Both the position numbers and the translations under genes were made by a program. Shown here piece after piece: positions 25,918 through 35,659 of a stretch of 64,000 nucleotides of DNA; position 1 is the stretch's first letter; each line of letters starts with the position of its first letter. The stretch is from Pseudogemmobacter faecipullorum (GTDB taxonomy: Bacteria > Pseudomonadota > Alphaproteobacteria > Rhodobacterales > Rhodobacteraceae), in NCBI RefSeq assembly GCF_020539525.1, contig NZ_JACDXX010000010.1, positions 121,135 through 185,134 of the forward strand, written 5' to 3'. Under the pieces are notes generated by a model. It made no database searches and was not told the DNA's origin. It saw only the letters and a program-made list of their open reading frames with translations.

Positions 25918-27111
25918 TTATTTCACCAGCGGGCATTCGCTCTGATCGAGCGGACGGAAGGCCTGATCGCCCGGGACGGTCGAAAGGATATTATAGTAAT
26001 CCCAGGCCCCCTTGCTCTCAGCCGGGCTCTTCACCTGGGCGAGATACATGTCATGGACCATACGGCCATCTTCGCGGATCACCCCGTCGGTGGCGAAGAA
26101 GTCATTGACCGGGGTGGCTTTCATCTGCGCGATCACCGGCTTTGCGCTGTCATCGCCGATCTCGGCCACCGCGTTCAGATAATGGGTCACCGCCGAATAG
26201 ACCCCGGCCTGCGACATGGTCGGCATGGCGCCATGCTTTTCAAAGAAACGCTGCGACCAGGCGCGGCTCTCATCGGTGCGGTCCCAGTAGAAGCCGGTGG
26301 TCAGGAACAGGCCCTGAGCGGCTTCGAGGCCCATCGAATGCACATCGGTCAGGAAGATGGCGAGGCCAGCCAGTTTCGACTGCTGGTTCAGGCCAAATTC
26401 CTGGGCCTGTTTCAGCGAGTTGATGGTGTCAGTGCCGCCATTTGCCAGCGCGATGACATTGGCCCCGACTGAGGGTGCCTGCAGCAGATAGGTCGAGAAA
26501 TCAGCCGTGTTCAGCGGCGCAATCGCGCTGCCGACAACCGCACCGCCCGCGCTTTCCACCACGGCGGTCACGTCTTTCTGCATCGTATGGCCAAAGGCGT
26601 AATCGGCGGTCAGGAAGAACCATTTATCGCCGCCCTGCTCGACCATCGCCTTACCGGTCGAAACCGCGACCGCATAGGTATCCCAGGTCCAGTGAATGCC
26701 ATTGGGCGAGCAGTTCTCATTGGTCAGGCTGGCCGTGCCGGCCCCCGAAACGATCAGCGCCTTGTCCTTTTCACGCGCCAGTTCCTGCACGGCGAGAACC
26801 ACCGAGGAATTCGGCACATCGACGATCAGGTCGACATTCTCGACATCATACCAGCGGCGGGCAATCTGCGTGCCGATATCGGCCTTGTTCTGGTGATCGG
26901 CCGAGACCAGCTCAACCGGCTTGCCCAGCCTGTCACCGAAATCGGCAATCGCCATTTCAGCCGCCACGATCGAGCCGGTTCCGGCCAGCGACGAGAAGAC
27001 GCCACTCTGATCGGTCAGTACGCCGATTTTGACGGTATCTGCAGAAATATCGGCATGCGCCATGGTTGCGCCGGCGGCCATAAGGGCCAGCGACGAAGCA
27101 AAAGTCTTCAT
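25918..27111 (-). CDS. Periplasmic binding protein, LIV-type ABC importer
   Basis: A 397-residue protein with a signal peptide (MKTFASSLALMAAGATMAHA). The mature start DTVKIGVLTDQSGVFSSLAG, the AEMAIADFG stretch and RRWYDVENVDLIVDVPNSS match the LivJ-like binders that work with organic and aromatic acids. The ATG at 27111 is preceded by GAGG; a longer in-frame start at 27156 lacks a signal-like start. First gene of the liv operon. A 15-bp palindrome lies 74 bases upstream, probably the IclR operator. Confidence 0.9.
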   Translation of the reverse strand: MKTFASSLALMAAGATMAHADISADTVKIGVLTDQSGVFSSLAGTGSIVAAEMAIADFGDRLGKPVELVSADHQNKADIGTQIARRWYDVENVDLIVDVPNSSVVLAVQELAREKDKALIVSGAGTASLTNENCSPNGIHWTWDTYAVAVSTGKAMVEQGGDKWFFLTADYAFGHTMQKDVTAVVESAGGAVVGSAIAPLNTADFSTYLLQAPSVGANVIALANGGTDTINSLKQAQEFGLNQQSKLAGLAIFLTDVHSMGLEAAQGLFLTTGFYWDRTDESRAWSQRFFEKHGAMPTMSQAGVYSAVTHYLNAVAEIGDDSAKPVIAQMKATPVNDFFATDGVIREDGRMVHDMYLAQVKSPAESKGAWDYYNILSTVPGDQAFRPLDQSECPLVK

Positions 27112-27184
27112 GAGTTCCTCCCTCTCATTGTCCTGAATATATTGGCTTTCCGGCATGCGAGCATCAGGACTTTGCAGCAGAGCA

Positions 27185-27199
27185 TTCCGCAGTGCGGAA
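27185..27199. promoter_or_regulatory. IclR-type operator, copy upstream of the liv operon
   Basis: Perfect inverted repeat TTCCGC-AGT-GCGGAA, 74 bases upstream of the liv binding-protein start and just past the stop of the SDR gene. The same palindrome occurs at 32445 and 34828, and with one mismatch at 35753. Confidence 0.75.
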
Positions 27200-27204
27200 G
27201 AGAG

Positions 27205-27990
27205 TCAGAGCAGGCCGCGCACCAGACCACCGTCGACGGTGATATTCTGACCGGTGATATAGCTGGCATGGGCCGAGCACAGGAAAGCCGCCACCGGCCC
27301 GAAATCCTCGGCGGTTCCGAGCCGTTTTGCCGGGACTGATTCCGCCATGGCCGTGGCGGCCTCGGCCTCGGAAATCCCCTCGCGCGCGGCTCTGGCCCGG
27401 ATCACCCGATCCAGCGCGCCGGTCGCCATCAGCCCTGGCAGCACATTGTTCACGGTGACGCCATGCTGCACCACTTCGCGCGCCAGGGTGGCCATTGCCC
27501 CGGTCAGCCCCGAGCGCACGGCATTGGCCAGCGCCATATTGGGATAGGGTTCTTTCACCGCAAAGGAGGTGATGTTGACGATGCGGCCAAAGCCATCCGA
27601 GATCATATCGGGCAGGAGTTTCTGCGTGGCGCTGATCGCTGACAGCATATTGACCTCGAGCGCATGGCGCCAGGTGTCGATATCATGATCGGTGAACTGG
27701 CCGGGGGGCGGGCCCCCGGCATTGGTGACGAGGATCGAGATCCGGCCCGCTCTGGCCCGGGTCTCGTTCAGGATCCGCTCCATCACGCCCGGCTCGGAGA
27801 CATCGCCCTGCAAGAACATGGCCCCGCCGCCCAGCGAGGCGGCAGCCGCCTCACCCGAAGCCGCATCGCGCCCGTTCAGCATGACCTGCACCCCGGCCCC
27901 GGCCAGATGGCGCGCCGTCGAAAAGGCGAGGCCTTTGGTGCCGCCCAGAACCAGAGCCACCCGGCCCGCAATCCCCAGATCCATCGTCAT
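27205..27990 (-). CDS. Atypical SDR-family protein lacking the Tyr-x-x-x-Lys motif
   Basis: A 261-residue SDR-fold protein. Cofactor region is ALVLGGTKGLAFSTARHL, then VTNAGGPPPGQF and IVNITSFAVKEPYPNM. Where the catalytic YxxxK is expected the sequence is ALANAVRSG: Tyr is replaced by Ala and Lys by Arg, while the Ser remains. A subgroup of SDRs with a GGPPPG motif shares this loss. It is the last gene of the operon that starts with the acyl-CoA ligase. Start at 27990 is supported by AAGGGGAGGG. It may reduce or isomerise a CoA ester by a different chemistry; function unknown. Confidence 0.85.
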   Translation of the reverse strand: MTMDLGIAGRVALVLGGTKGLAFSTARHLAGAGVQVMLNGRDAASGEAAAASLGGGAMFLQGDVSEPGVMERILNETRARAGRISILVTNAGGPPPGQFTDHDIDTWRHALEVNMLSAISATQKLLPDMISDGFGRIVNITSFAVKEPYPNMALANAVRSGLTGAMATLAREVVQHGVTVNNVLPGLMATGALDRVIRARAAREGISEAEAATAMAESVPAKRLGTAEDFGPVAAFLCSAHASYITGQNITVDGGLVRGLL

Positions 27991-28006
27991 CCCTCCCCTT
28001 TTGCGC

Positions 28007-28789
28007 TCAGCGGCCGGTATAATCGGGACGGCGCTTTTCCAGGAAAGCCGCCATACCCTCGTTTTTGTCCTCGGTCGAGAACAGGATCTGCAGCGCTTTG
28101 CGCTCCAGTGCCATCGCCGCTCCGAGCGGGGCGTCCTGACCATGCAGGATCACTTCTTTGATCTGATTGACCGCAATGGCCGGCATACGGCTGATCCGGC
28201 CGGCAAAGGCCATGGCCTCGGCAAGCACCTGATCATCCTCGACCACCTGGCTGACCAGACCCATGGCACAGGCCTCATCGGCGCCGATCATCTCGCCGGT
28301 CAGGCAAAGCCGCATCGCTTTGAACTTGCCCACGGCGCGCAACAGGCGCTGCGTGCCCCCTGCCCCCGGCATGATCCCGACTTTCACTTCGGGCTGGCCG
28401 AAGCGGGCCGATTTTCCGGCGATGATGATATCGGCATGCATGGCAAGCTCCATGCCGCCGCCCAGTGCAAAGCCATTCACCGCAGCAATCACCGGCACCG
28501 GGCAGCGGGCAACCGCCTCCCAGAGCCGCTCATTATGGCGCAGATACATATCCACCGTGCCGATGGCCGCCATATCGGCGATATCGGCCCCGGCGGCGAA
28601 GCTTTTCTCATCGCCGGTCAGCACCACGGCGCGCAGCGTGCCGCCATCGGTGAAGCCCTCAAAGATCTCAGCCAGGCGCCGCCGCAGCGGCATGTTCAGC
28701 GCGTTGAGCACCTCGGGGCGGTTCAGGCGCAGCAGAACCACCGCGCCCTGGTCCTCGATGGTGACCAGATCCTTATCGGTGCTCTCCAT
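28007..28789 (-). CDS. Enoyl-CoA hydratase (PaaF-like)
   Basis: A 260-residue crotonase-family enzyme with both catalytic glutamates, in GGGMELAMHAD and FGQPEVKVGIMPGAGGT, plus the oxyanion loop FAAGADIAD. This matches true 2-enoyl-CoA hydratases, including PaaF, which hydrates 2,3-dehydroadipyl-CoA. Start at 28789 overlaps the thiolase stop as TGATG, so it is translationally coupled. In the operon between the thiolase and the atypical SDR. Confidence 0.92.
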   Translation of the reverse strand: MESTDKDLVTIEDQGAVVLLRLNRPEVLNALNMPLRRRLAEIFEGFTDGGTLRAVVLTGDEKSFAAGADIADMAAIGTVDMYLRHNERLWEAVARCPVPVIAAVNGFALGGGMELAMHADIIIAGKSARFGQPEVKVGIMPGAGGTQRLLRAVGKFKAMRLCLTGEMIGADEACAMGLVSQVVEDDQVLAEAMAFAGRISRMPAIAVNQIKEVILHGQDAPLGAAMALERKALQILFSTEDKNEGMAAFLEKRRPDYTGR

Positions 28790-29991
28790 CACGCGGCCTC
28801 CAGGCCAAGCGCGATGCCCTGGCCGACGCCGACGCACATGGTGCAAAGCGCGCGGCCGCTGCCGGAGCGCTGCAGGCCAAGCGCGGCGGTCAGGGCCAGA
28901 CGCACGCCAGACATGCCGAGAGGATGGCCAAGCGCAATCGCGCCGCCCTGCGGGTTCACATGCGCGGCATCATCCGCGAGGCCAAGCGCGCGCAGGCAGG
29001 CAAGCGCCTGAGACGCAAAGGCCTCGTTCAGCTCAATCCGGCCGAAATCAGCGATGGTCAGGCCAAGGCGCGCCAGCAGTTTCTGCGTGGCGGGCACCGG
29101 CCCCATGCCCATGATCGCCGGTTCCACCCCGGCGGTGGCCAGTGCCGTGACCCGGGCCAGAGGGGTAAGGTTAAAGCGCTTCACCGCCGCGGCCGAGGCG
29201 ATCAGCACCGCCGCGGCCCCGTCATTCACCCCAGAGGCATTGCCTGCTGTGACCGAACCGCCCTGACGGAACGGGGTCGGCAGCTGTGCCAGTTTCTCCA
29301 GCGCGGTCAGACGCGGATGCTCATCGCGGCTGACGACGACCGGCTCACCTTTGCGCTGCGGCAGGCTGACTGGCATGATCTCGGCATCGAAAAGCCCGGC
29401 AGCCTGGGCTGCGGCCACGCGCTGCTGGCTGGTGAAGGCGAAAAGATCCTGATCGGCGCGGCTGATATTGAAGCGCTCGGCGACATTCTCAGCGGTTTCC
29501 GGCATGGAATCGACGCCATATTGCCGTTTCAGCACCGGATTGACGAAGCGCCAGCCGATGGTGGTGTCGAAAATCTCCGCCTGACGCGAAAAGGCGCTTT
29601 CCGCCTTGCCCATCACGAAGGGGGCGCGGGTCATCGATTCCACGCCACCGGCAATGATCACCTCGGCATCGCCCGAGATGATGGAGCGCGCGGCAAGGCC
29701 GACCGCATCCAGGCCCGAACCGCAGAGCCGGTTCAGCGTCGTGCCGGGCACGCTTTGCGGCAGACCGGCCAGCAGGACGCCCATGCGGGCGACATCGCGA
29801 TTGTCCTCGCCCGCCTGGTTGGCACAGCCGACAAAGACATCGTCAATCGCCTCGGGATCCAGGTCCGGCATGCGCGTGATCAGCTCGCGCAGCACCATGC
29901 CCAGCATATCGTCCGGCCTGACCGCGGCCAGCGCGCCGCCGAAACGGCCGATCGGCGTGCGCACACCGGCGCAGATAAAAGCTTCTCTCAT
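28789..29991 (-). CDS. Acetyl-CoA C-acyltransferase (PaaJ/PcaF-like thiolase)
   Basis: A 400-residue thiolase. The opening [19 protein letters not shown] is close to the PcaF/PaaJ start. The nucleophilic Cys is in [11 protein letters not shown] near residue 90; [14 protein letters not shown] and [10 protein letters not shown] carry the second-site His and Cys. PcaF/PaaJ cleave 3-oxoadipyl-CoA to succinyl-CoA and acetyl-CoA. Start at 29991 is chosen from this alignment. Lies between two crotonase-family genes in one operon. Substrate is inferred from wording and context. Confidence 0.9.
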   Translation of the reverse strand: MREAFICAGVRTPIGRFGGALAAVRPDDMLGMVLRELITRMPDLDPEAIDDVFVGCANQAGEDNRDVARMGVLLAGLPQSVPGTTLNRLCGSGLDAVGLAARSIISGDAEVIIAGGVESMTRAPFVMGKAESAFSRQAEIFDTTIGWRFVNPVLKRQYGVDSMPETAENVAERFNISRADQDLFAFTSQQRVAAAQAAGLFDAEIMPVSLPQRKGEPVVVSRDEHPRLTALEKLAQLPTPFRQGGSVTAGNASGVNDGAAAVLIASAAAVKRFNLTPLARVTALATAGVEPAIMGMGPVPATQKLLARLGLTIADFGRIELNEAFASQALACLRALGLADDAAHVNPQGGAIALGHPLGMSGVRLALTAALGLQRSGSGRALCTMCVGVGQGIALGLEAA

Positions 29992-30004
29992 GGACAGCAG
30001 AACC

Positions 30005-30814
30005 TTACAGCGGGCAGATATCGGTGAAGCTGGGGCGCCGCTTTTCGCGCAGCGACTGCAGGCCTTCGCGGGCATCCGGGCCGGTAAAGCCCATGAATTC
30101 GAGTGCCAGTGATGTGTCGAAGGTCGGCCCCGCCATCCGCAGCCAGTTGTTCAGCGAATATTTGGTCCAGCGGATCGCCGTGGCCGAACCGGCCGCGAGG
30201 CGGCGCGCCACTTCCAGCGATTTTTCATGCAGCTCGTGATCTTCGGTGACCAGCGAGATCAGGCCGATCCGCTCGGCCTCTTCGCCCGAAACCGCATCGC
30301 AGAGCAGCAGGTAATATTTCGCTTTGGCCATGCCGCAGAGCAGCGGCCAGACGATGGCAGCATGATCGCCCGCCGCGACGCCAAGCCGGGTATGGCCGTC
30401 AATGATCCGCGCGGTGCGCGAGGCGATGGAAATATCGGCCAGCAGCCCTGCCACGAGGCCCGCGCCCACTGCCGGGCCCTGCATCGCCGAGACGATCGGT
30501 TTCGAGCAGTTGATGATATTATAGACCAGATCGCGTGCTTCCTTCCAGACCCGGGTCAGGGTGTGGAAATCTTCGGTCATCTCTTTCACCAGATCGAGAT
30601 CGCCGCCCGAGGAAAACGCCTCGCCCGCACCACGGATGATCACCGCGCGCACATTCTGATCGGCGTCAATATCGCGCCAGACCCGGCACAGTTCGCCATG
30701 CATGATCCGGTCGGCCGAGTTCAGGCGGCCGGGGTTCTCCATGGTGACCCGCAGGATACCCGCATCCGGCCAGTCGAATTTCAGGCGCTGATAATTCGAG
30801 TAATCGACGGTCAT
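30005..30814 (-). CDS. Crotonase-family protein lacking both hydratase glutamates
   Basis: A 269-residue protein with the crotonase fold motifs [19 protein letters not shown] and [19 protein letters not shown]. The two Glu positions of enoyl-CoA hydratase are Ala (LVAGLL) and a Thr/His stretch ([13 protein letters not shown]) here. It is therefore unlikely to be a standard hydratase; isomerase, hydrolase or decarboxylase-type crotonases are alternatives. It overlaps the acyl-CoA ligase stop by ATGA and precedes the thiolase gene. Confidence 0.88.
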   Translation of the reverse strand: MTVDYSNYQRLKFDWPDAGILRVTMENPGRLNSADRIMHGELCRVWRDIDADQNVRAVIIRGAGEAFSSGGDLDLVKEMTEDFHTLTRVWKEARDLVYNIINCSKPIVSAMQGPAVGAGLVAGLLADISIASRTARIIDGHTRLGVAAGDHAAIVWPLLCGMAKAKYYLLLCDAVSGEEAERIGLISLVTEDHELHEKSLEVARRLAAGSATAIRWTKYSLNNWLRMAGPTFDTSLALEFMGFTGPDAREGLQSLREKRRPSFTDICPL

Positions 30815-32343
30815 ATGTTTTTCTCCCGGTCGGCCCAATAGGGTTCACGCAGTAGGTTTTTCTGGATTTTGCCGATTGGCGTTTTGGGGAAGCTTTCGAC
30901 AAATCTGACCAGTCGCGGGCGTTTGAAGCGCGCCAGCGCGATTTCGCAATGGGCATCCACCTGTTCCACGCTCAGGCTGGTTCCGGCCTTAAGCTGGATA
31001 TAGGCGGCGGGTACTTCGCCCCATTTGTCATCGGGGATCCCGAAGACCGCACATTCCCCGATCTCGGGCAGAGCGTAGATCGCGTTTTCGATCTCTTTCG
31101 GATAGACGTTTTCGCCGCCCGAAATGATCATATCTTTGGAGCGGTCGACGAGGGTGACAAAGCCCTCTTCATCCATCACCGCCAGATCGCCGGTCCAGCC
31201 CCAGCCATGGCGGAAGAATTTCGCGGTCTGCTCGGGCTCATTGTAATATTCGAGCATGACATTGGCGCCCCGCGCCACCAGCTCGCCGATCTCACCGGCC
31301 GGGACCGGATTGCCTTCCGGGTCAACCACCGCAAGATCGGTATTATAGGCCTGCTTGCCGATCGAGCCGAGTCGCTCGGGCAGATGCCAGTGGCCCAGAA
31401 CCGTGATCACCCCGACCTCGGACTGGCCATAAATCTGCGTCAGTTTAAGCGCCGGCAGCTTTTCAATCAGGTCGCGCTGCACCCAGTCGGGCATCGGCGC
31501 CCCGGCAAAGCCGAGCTTTTCCCAGTGCAGGTAATTGGCTGCACTGAAATTCGGATCATTCACCACCATGGCAACCTGGGTTGGCACCATGAAACAGGCG
31601 GTCATGCCGGTCCGCTGCGCCATGCGCGCGAATTCAGCCACATCCCATTTGGTCTGCAAGCTGCAGGTCGCTCCGGCGAGGATAGCGGGCTGGAACATGA
31701 TATTCAGCGCCGCGACATGGAACAGTGGGGTGACGATGCCGACCACATCGCGCTCATCGATATTCTCATGCACCATGACCGTATGGGCGGTGATCACGCG
31801 GTTGCGATGGCTGGCCAGAACGCCTTTGGGGCGCCCGGTGGTGCCGCCGGTATAGGTCATGCAGAAAGGATCATCCTCGGCGATCTCAACCGCAGGGGTT
31901 TCGGCAGAAGCCCCGGCGATGAAAGCGGCAAAGCCGGTCGCGCCGGGCTGATCGGCGCCGAGGCTGATATAGTGACGGATGCGCGGCAGCCGCGCTGCCA
32001 CCTGGGCCACACGTTCGGCAAAGACATCCTCGTAAACAAGGATCTCAACATCCGCCTTGTCGAGCACATAGGCCAGATCATCGGCGGTATAGAGCACCGA
32101 GATATTGACAATCACGCCACCGGAACGGGCGGTGCCAAAGAAGACGGTGCCATATTCAATCCGGTTGCGGCTGAGGATGGCAACCTTGGCCTCTTTGGCC
32201 AGGCCCAGCCCCAGGAGACCATTGGCAAAGCGGTTTGCATCAAGATGCAGATCGCCATAGCTGATCGCCTGATCCTGCCACAAAATCGCAGGTTTATTCG
32301 GGAAGCGTTCCGCAGAACGCCTCAGCATATCGCCGGTGAGCAT
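30811..32343 (-). CDS. Acyl-CoA ligase (AMP-binding, class I adenylate-forming)
   Basis: A 510-residue enzyme with A3 motif [18 protein letters not shown]-type A5 (IYGQSEVGV), [14 protein letters not shown] (A7), [17 protein letters not shown] (A8) and the catalytic Lys in [11 protein letters not shown] (A10). It activates a carboxylic acid with ATP and CoA. First gene of the operon, with an IclR-type palindrome 102 bases upstream of its start. It is not PaaK, which is shorter (about 440 residues) and has different motifs. The substrate is presumably the acid brought in by the adjacent LIV-type importer. Confidence 0.92.
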   Translation of the reverse strand: MLTGDMLRRSAERFPNKPAILWQDQAISYGDLHLDANRFANGLLGLGLAKEAKVAILSRNRIEYGTVFFGTARSGGVIVNISVLYTADDLAYVLDKADVEILVYEDVFAERVAQVAARLPRIRHYISLGADQPGATGFAAFIAGASAETPAVEIAEDDPFCMTYTGGTTGRPKGVLASHRNRVITAHTVMVHENIDERDVVGIVTPLFHVAALNIMFQPAILAGATCSLQTKWDVAEFARMAQRTGMTACFMVPTQVAMVVNDPNFSAANYLHWEKLGFAGAPMPDWVQRDLIEKLPALKLTQIYGQSEVGVITVLGHWHLPERLGSIGKQAYNTDLAVVDPEGNPVPAGEIGELVARGANVMLEYYNEPEQTAKFFRHGWGWTGDLAVMDEEGFVTLVDRSKDMIISGGENVYPKEIENAIYALPEIGECAVFGIPDDKWGEVPAAYIQLKAGTSLSVEQVDAHCEIALARFKRPRLVRFVESFPKTPIGKIQKNLLREPYWADREKNI

Positions 32344-32444
32344 TTCCCCTCCAGATATTTCCGAACCCGAAAAAACCGGGCCTCCTCAGGCGCAGACACT
32401 GGATTTTCGGCCGGGAATCTGCAATGCCGATTCATCAGGGTTCA

Positions 32445-32459
32445 TTCCGCATAGCGGAA
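32445..32459. promoter_or_regulatory. IclR-type operator in the ligase/iclR divergent region
   Basis: Perfect inverted repeat TTCCGC-ATA-GCGGAA, only 15 bases before the IclR start codon (overlapping its leader and just before the ribosome binding site) and 102 bases before the ligase start codon. One site could regulate both directions, giving autoregulation. Confidence 0.78.
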
Positions 32460-32473
32460 GGATGGGGGGAAAT

Positions 32474-33217
32474 ATGACACAACAGGACCGCCAGTTCGTC
32501 GAGGCCTTCGCCCGCGGACTGCAGATTTTTGAGGCGCTTTCGAAGCATAAAAATGCCATGACCAACGGTGATTTAGCCAAAGCGACCAATCTGCCGCCCT
32601 CGACCATCAGCCGGCTGACTTATACCGCTATGCGGTTGGGCTATCTGCGGCACAGTGAAACCGGCCGCGCCTATGAGCTGACGCCGAAAAGTCTTAACCT
32701 TGGCTATTCGGTTCTGACCGGGATCGCGCTGATTGACCGCGCTGCCCCAGTGCTGCGGGCGGTTGCGGAAAAGACCAGCCAGACCGTGGCGCTTTGTGTG
32801 CGTGACGGGCTTTATGTGACCTTTGTCCAGGTGGTGGCGGGCTCTGATCTGCTGGCGGTGCGCTTCTCGGTTGGCGGCAGATTGCCGATTGCCACTTCGG
32901 CCGCCGGACCGGCTTTGCTGGCCATCATGCCCGAGAAACAGCGCCGTCAGCTGACCAGCCGGATCCGCAGCCAGCTGACGCAGCAGAACGGTAATGTCGC
33001 CGCCTTTAATGCCGCGCTGGAGGCTGCCCTGCGCAATCAGGTCTCGGTCTCGCGTGACACCTGGCGTCGCGGCATCGGCGGGGTGGCAATCGGCATAGCA
33101 ACCCCGCATGAACAGGCGGCAATCACTATTCCCTTCTCGACCGGCTCGATCTCCGAGGCCCATATGCGCAGCGTGCTGACACCGGTGCTGCGCGAGGCAG
33201 TGGCTGAGCTGATGTAA
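32474..33217 (+). CDS. IclR-family transcriptional regulator
   Basis: A 247-residue protein. The N-terminal winged helix spans residues 5-65 (FARGLQIFEALSKH, TNLPPSTISRLTYTAMRLGYL) and the C-terminal effector domain has VALCVRDGLYVTFVQV and a final GVAIGIATPHEQAAITIP. The PcaR/PobR/PcaU group that controls aromatic-acid catabolism has this layout. ATG at 32474 follows GGGGGGAAAT. It is divergent from the ligase operon and carries a TTCCGC-N3-GCGGAA palindrome in its own leader, repeated at other operons of the locus, so it is the likely regulator of 22500-35767. Confidence 0.93.
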   Translation: MTQQDRQFVEAFARGLQIFEALSKHKNAMTNGDLAKATNLPPSTISRLTYTAMRLGYLRHSETGRAYELTPKSLNLGYSVLTGIALIDRAAPVLRAVAEKTSQTVALCVRDGLYVTFVQVVAGSDLLAVRFSVGGRLPIATSAAGPALLAIMPEKQRRQLTSRIRSQLTQQNGNVAAFNAALEAALRNQVSVSRDTWRRGIGGVAIGIATPHEQAAITIPFSTGSISEAHMRSVLTPVLREAVAELM

Positions 33218-33219
33218 AA

Positions 33220-33242
33220 AACGGGGCCAGAGCGGCCCCGTT
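33220..33242. terminator. Bidirectional terminator between iclR and the 3-hydroxyacyl-CoA dehydrogenase gene
   Basis: AACGGGGCC (33220-33228) pairs with GGCCCCGTT (33234-33242) around a 5-base loop; an A-run precedes it and TTT follows. The flanking genes converge. Confidence 0.85.
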
Positions 33243-33251
33243 TCACCTTGC

Positions 33252-34745
33252 TCAGATCCGGTGGATCGGCTGGTTCAGCTGCGCACGGCGGCGCAGCCAG
33301 GCGCTTGGCCGGTAGCGGTCATCGCCGCTCAGCGCGTGGATATTGGTCAGGATCTGCAGCATCGGACCCGCGCCGAGCGTTTCGACCCATTCCAGCGGTC
33401 CTTTGGGGTAATTCATCCCAAGACGCATCGCCTTGTCGATATCGAGGGGGGAGGCCAGGCCCATCTGCGCCATTTCACAGCCCAGATTTGCCAGGGCCGC
33501 CACCAGGCGCTGCGCGATAAAGCCGGTGGAATCGGCGATCAGCGTCACCTTACGCCCTGTTGCGATGATGGCTGACGCCACCGCCTCACGGTGCTGCGGA
33601 TCCGCGCCGACCGGCGTCATCAGCACCACCCGCTGCGACAGATCGAAAGCGAGATCGGCGGCGACCAGCCGCGTCGCATCGAGGCCAAGCCGCGCGGCAT
33701 AGCCCGCCGCATCCTCGCCCAGCGGGAAGCCGAGGATCGGGCTGCGGCCATCATCCACGGCCAGCACTTCGGCCTTGAGCAGCCCGGCAAAGCCGCGCAG
33801 CCCGGCAGTATCTTCGGCCAGTGTAACCTGCGCGGCGGGCCGGGCCTCAGGGCTGAAATCCGGCGAGGGCGGCACCGCCCCTTCCGCGTAAGAGAAGAAG
33901 CCCTGTCTGGTTTTGCGCCCCAGCTGCCCGGTTTCCAGCATATAGCGGTGATAGGGGGTCGAGCGCAGCCGGGGTTCGGCGAAATAGCTTTTGTGCAGGA
34001 AGTCGCAGACGGTGAAATTCACATCCATCCCGGTCAGGTCCATCAGCTCAAACGGACCCATGCGGAAGCCGCAGCAATCGCGCATGACAGCGTCGATCTC
34101 CGCCGGGCTGGCCACACCCTCCTGCAGCACCATCAGCCCTTCGGTCGGATAGGCCCGGCCGCCATGATTGACGAGGAAGCCGGGGGTATCGCGTACTTCG
34201 ACCGGCTCTTTGCCGAGATGCTGCGACAGTGCCATCAGCCAGGCAATCACCCCGGGGCGGGTGCGCGGGCCGGGGATCACTTCGACCAGCTTCATCAGCG
34301 GCACCGGGTTAAAGAAATGCAGCCCGGCGAAGCGTTCCGGATGGCGCAGCGCCTTGCCGATCACGCCGATCGGCAGCGAGGAGGTGTTCGAGGCCAGAAT
34401 GGCATCGGGGCCGAGCAGGGTTTCCAGCTCCTGAAACAGGGTCTGTTTTGCTGCCGCATCCTCGATAATCGCCTCGACCACCAGATCGGCCCCGGCGAGA
34501 GCGGCAAGGCCCTCCCCGGCGCTCAGCGCGCCCTGCAGCAGCGCGAACTGCGACGCATCCAGCTTGCCGGCATCGCGGCGTTTCGCAGCGCGGGCGAGAA
34601 TGGCTGCGACAGCGGCGGTGGCTGCCCCCTCGCGCGCATCGATCAGCGTGACGGGCAGCCCCTTCGCTGCGGCGATTTCGGCAATGCCTGCGCCCATGGC
34701 GCCCGCACCCACAATCCCGATTTTTGCCGGAAGCTCTGCTTGCAT
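33252..34745 (-). CDS. 3-hydroxyacyl-CoA dehydrogenase (PaaH-like, two C-terminal domains)
   Basis: A 497-residue enzyme. The NAD-binding motif GIVGAGAMGAGIAE is near residue 10, the catalytic His is in GLHFFNPVPLMKLVEV, and the C-terminal 3HCDH domain (GFLVNHGGRAYPTEGL...GFRMGPFELMDLTGMDV) is followed by a second copy. This length and double domain match PaaH (PaaC), the 3-hydroxyadipyl-CoA dehydrogenase. Start at 34745 follows GGAG. An IclR-type palindrome lies 83 bases upstream. Confidence 0.92.
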   Translation of the reverse strand: MQAELPAKIGIVGAGAMGAGIAEIAAAKGLPVTLIDAREGAATAAVAAILARAAKRRDAGKLDASQFALLQGALSAGEGLAALAGADLVVEAIIEDAAAKQTLFQELETLLGPDAILASNTSSLPIGVIGKALRHPERFAGLHFFNPVPLMKLVEVIPGPRTRPGVIAWLMALSQHLGKEPVEVRDTPGFLVNHGGRAYPTEGLMVLQEGVASPAEIDAVMRDCCGFRMGPFELMDLTGMDVNFTVCDFLHKSYFAEPRLRSTPYHRYMLETGQLGRKTRQGFFSYAEGAVPPSPDFSPEARPAAQVTLAEDTAGLRGFAGLLKAEVLAVDDGRSPILGFPLGEDAAGYAARLGLDATRLVAADLAFDLSQRVVLMTPVGADPQHREAVASAIIATGRKVTLIADSTGFIAQRLVAALANLGCEMAQMGLASPLDIDKAMRLGMNYPKGPLEWVETLGAGPMLQILTNIHALSGDDRYRPSAWLRRRAQLNQPIHRI

Positions 34746-34827
34746 CCCCTGCTCCTGATATGCTGCACGTTTTGCATTCACAGACTGCAGCAAGGCCCGA
34801 AGGTCAAAGTGAAATGATGGCTTTTTG

Positions 34828-34842
34828 TTCCGCTCTGCGGAA
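34828..34842. promoter_or_regulatory. IclR-type operator upstream of the 3-hydroxyacyl-CoA dehydrogenase gene
   Basis: Perfect inverted repeat TTCCGC-TCT-GCGGAA, 83 bases before the dehydrogenase start codon. Third perfect copy of the palindrome. Confidence 0.75.
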
Positions 34843-34858
34843 GGACGATGCGTGACCT

Positions 34859-35659
34859 TCAGCGGCCCTGAAATTCAGCCGGGCGCTTTTCGAGAAAAGC
34901 GGTCACCCCTTCGGCATAATCATCGCTGAAGCCGGTGACGCGCTGCAGATCACGCTCGCGGTCCAGCTGGGCGTCAAGGTCACTGGCCGCAGCCTCCTGC
35001 AGCAGGATCTTGGTCGAACCAATGCCCAGCGTCGGCCCCGCGGCCAGCCGGATGGCAAGTGCGCGTGCCTCACCCGGCAGCCCGGCCTCTGGCAGCGCTC
35101 GCCAGATCAGGCCCAGGCGCTCGGCCTCTGGCGCAGAAACAGGCTCGCCGCTCAGCGCAATTGCTTTTGCCCGCGCCTCACCCAGCAGGCGGGCCAGAAA
35201 CCAGCTCGCCCCGGCATCCGGGATCAGGCCGAGCCTGGCAAACGACAGAACAAACCGGGCATTTTCACTTGCCAGAACAATGTCAGAGGCAAGGGCGAGG
35301 CTGATCCCGGCCCCGGCGGCGGCGCCCTGCATCGCGCAGACCACCGGCTTGGGCAGCGCCCGGATCAGGCGGATCGTCGGGTTGTAAAAGGTCTCCAGCG
35401 AATGGCCGAGATCAGGGCGCGGCCCGCCCTGGCGCGGATCGCGCTTGCCGAGATCCTGACCCGAGCAGAAGACCCGCCCGGCTGCGGTCAGCAAAACCGC
35501 CCGGATCTCAGGCTGATCATGGGCGCGCTGAAACGCGGCCCGCAGCTGCAGATGCATTGCCTCATTCAGGGCGTTCATCTTTTCGGGCCGGTTCAGCCTG
35601 ATCTCAAGCACCCCCTGGTCGAGCGAGCTATGGATCAGTTCGGCGTGTTCATCCGTCAT
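34859..35659 (-). CDS. PaaG-like crotonase (ring-epoxide or enoyl-CoA isomerase type)
   Basis: A 266-residue crotonase-family enzyme. The phrases CSGQDLGKRD, GHSLETFYNPTIRLIRALPKP and LGLIPDAGASWFLARLLG match PaaG, the 1,2-epoxyphenylacetyl-CoA isomerase, including the Asp used for isomerisation in place of the hydratase glutamates. It is separate from the other crotonase genes, has its own palindrome 94 bases upstream (one mismatch), and precedes the PaaH-like gene on the same strand. Start at 35659 is chosen for the MTDEHAE opening after GGGG. Confidence 0.88.
   Translation of the reverse strand: MTDEHAELIHSSLDQGVLEIRLNRPEKMNALNEAMHLQLRAAFQRAHDQPEIRAVLLTAAGRVFCSGQDLGKRDPRQGGPRPDLGHSLETFYNPTIRLIRALPKPVVCAMQGAAAGAGISLALASDIVLASENARFVLSFARLGLIPDAGASWFLARLLGEARAKAIALSGEPVSAPEAERLGLIWRALPEAGLPGEARALAIRLAAGPTLGIGSTKILLQEAAASDLDAQLDRERDLQRVTGFSDDYAEGVTAFLEKRPAEFQGR

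Noticed and set aside
32310..32330. TTCCGC-like sequence inside the ligase gene (GTTCCGCAGAACGCC)
   Set aside because: The second half does not match GCGGAA and it lies in coding sequence, so it is not counted as an IclR site.
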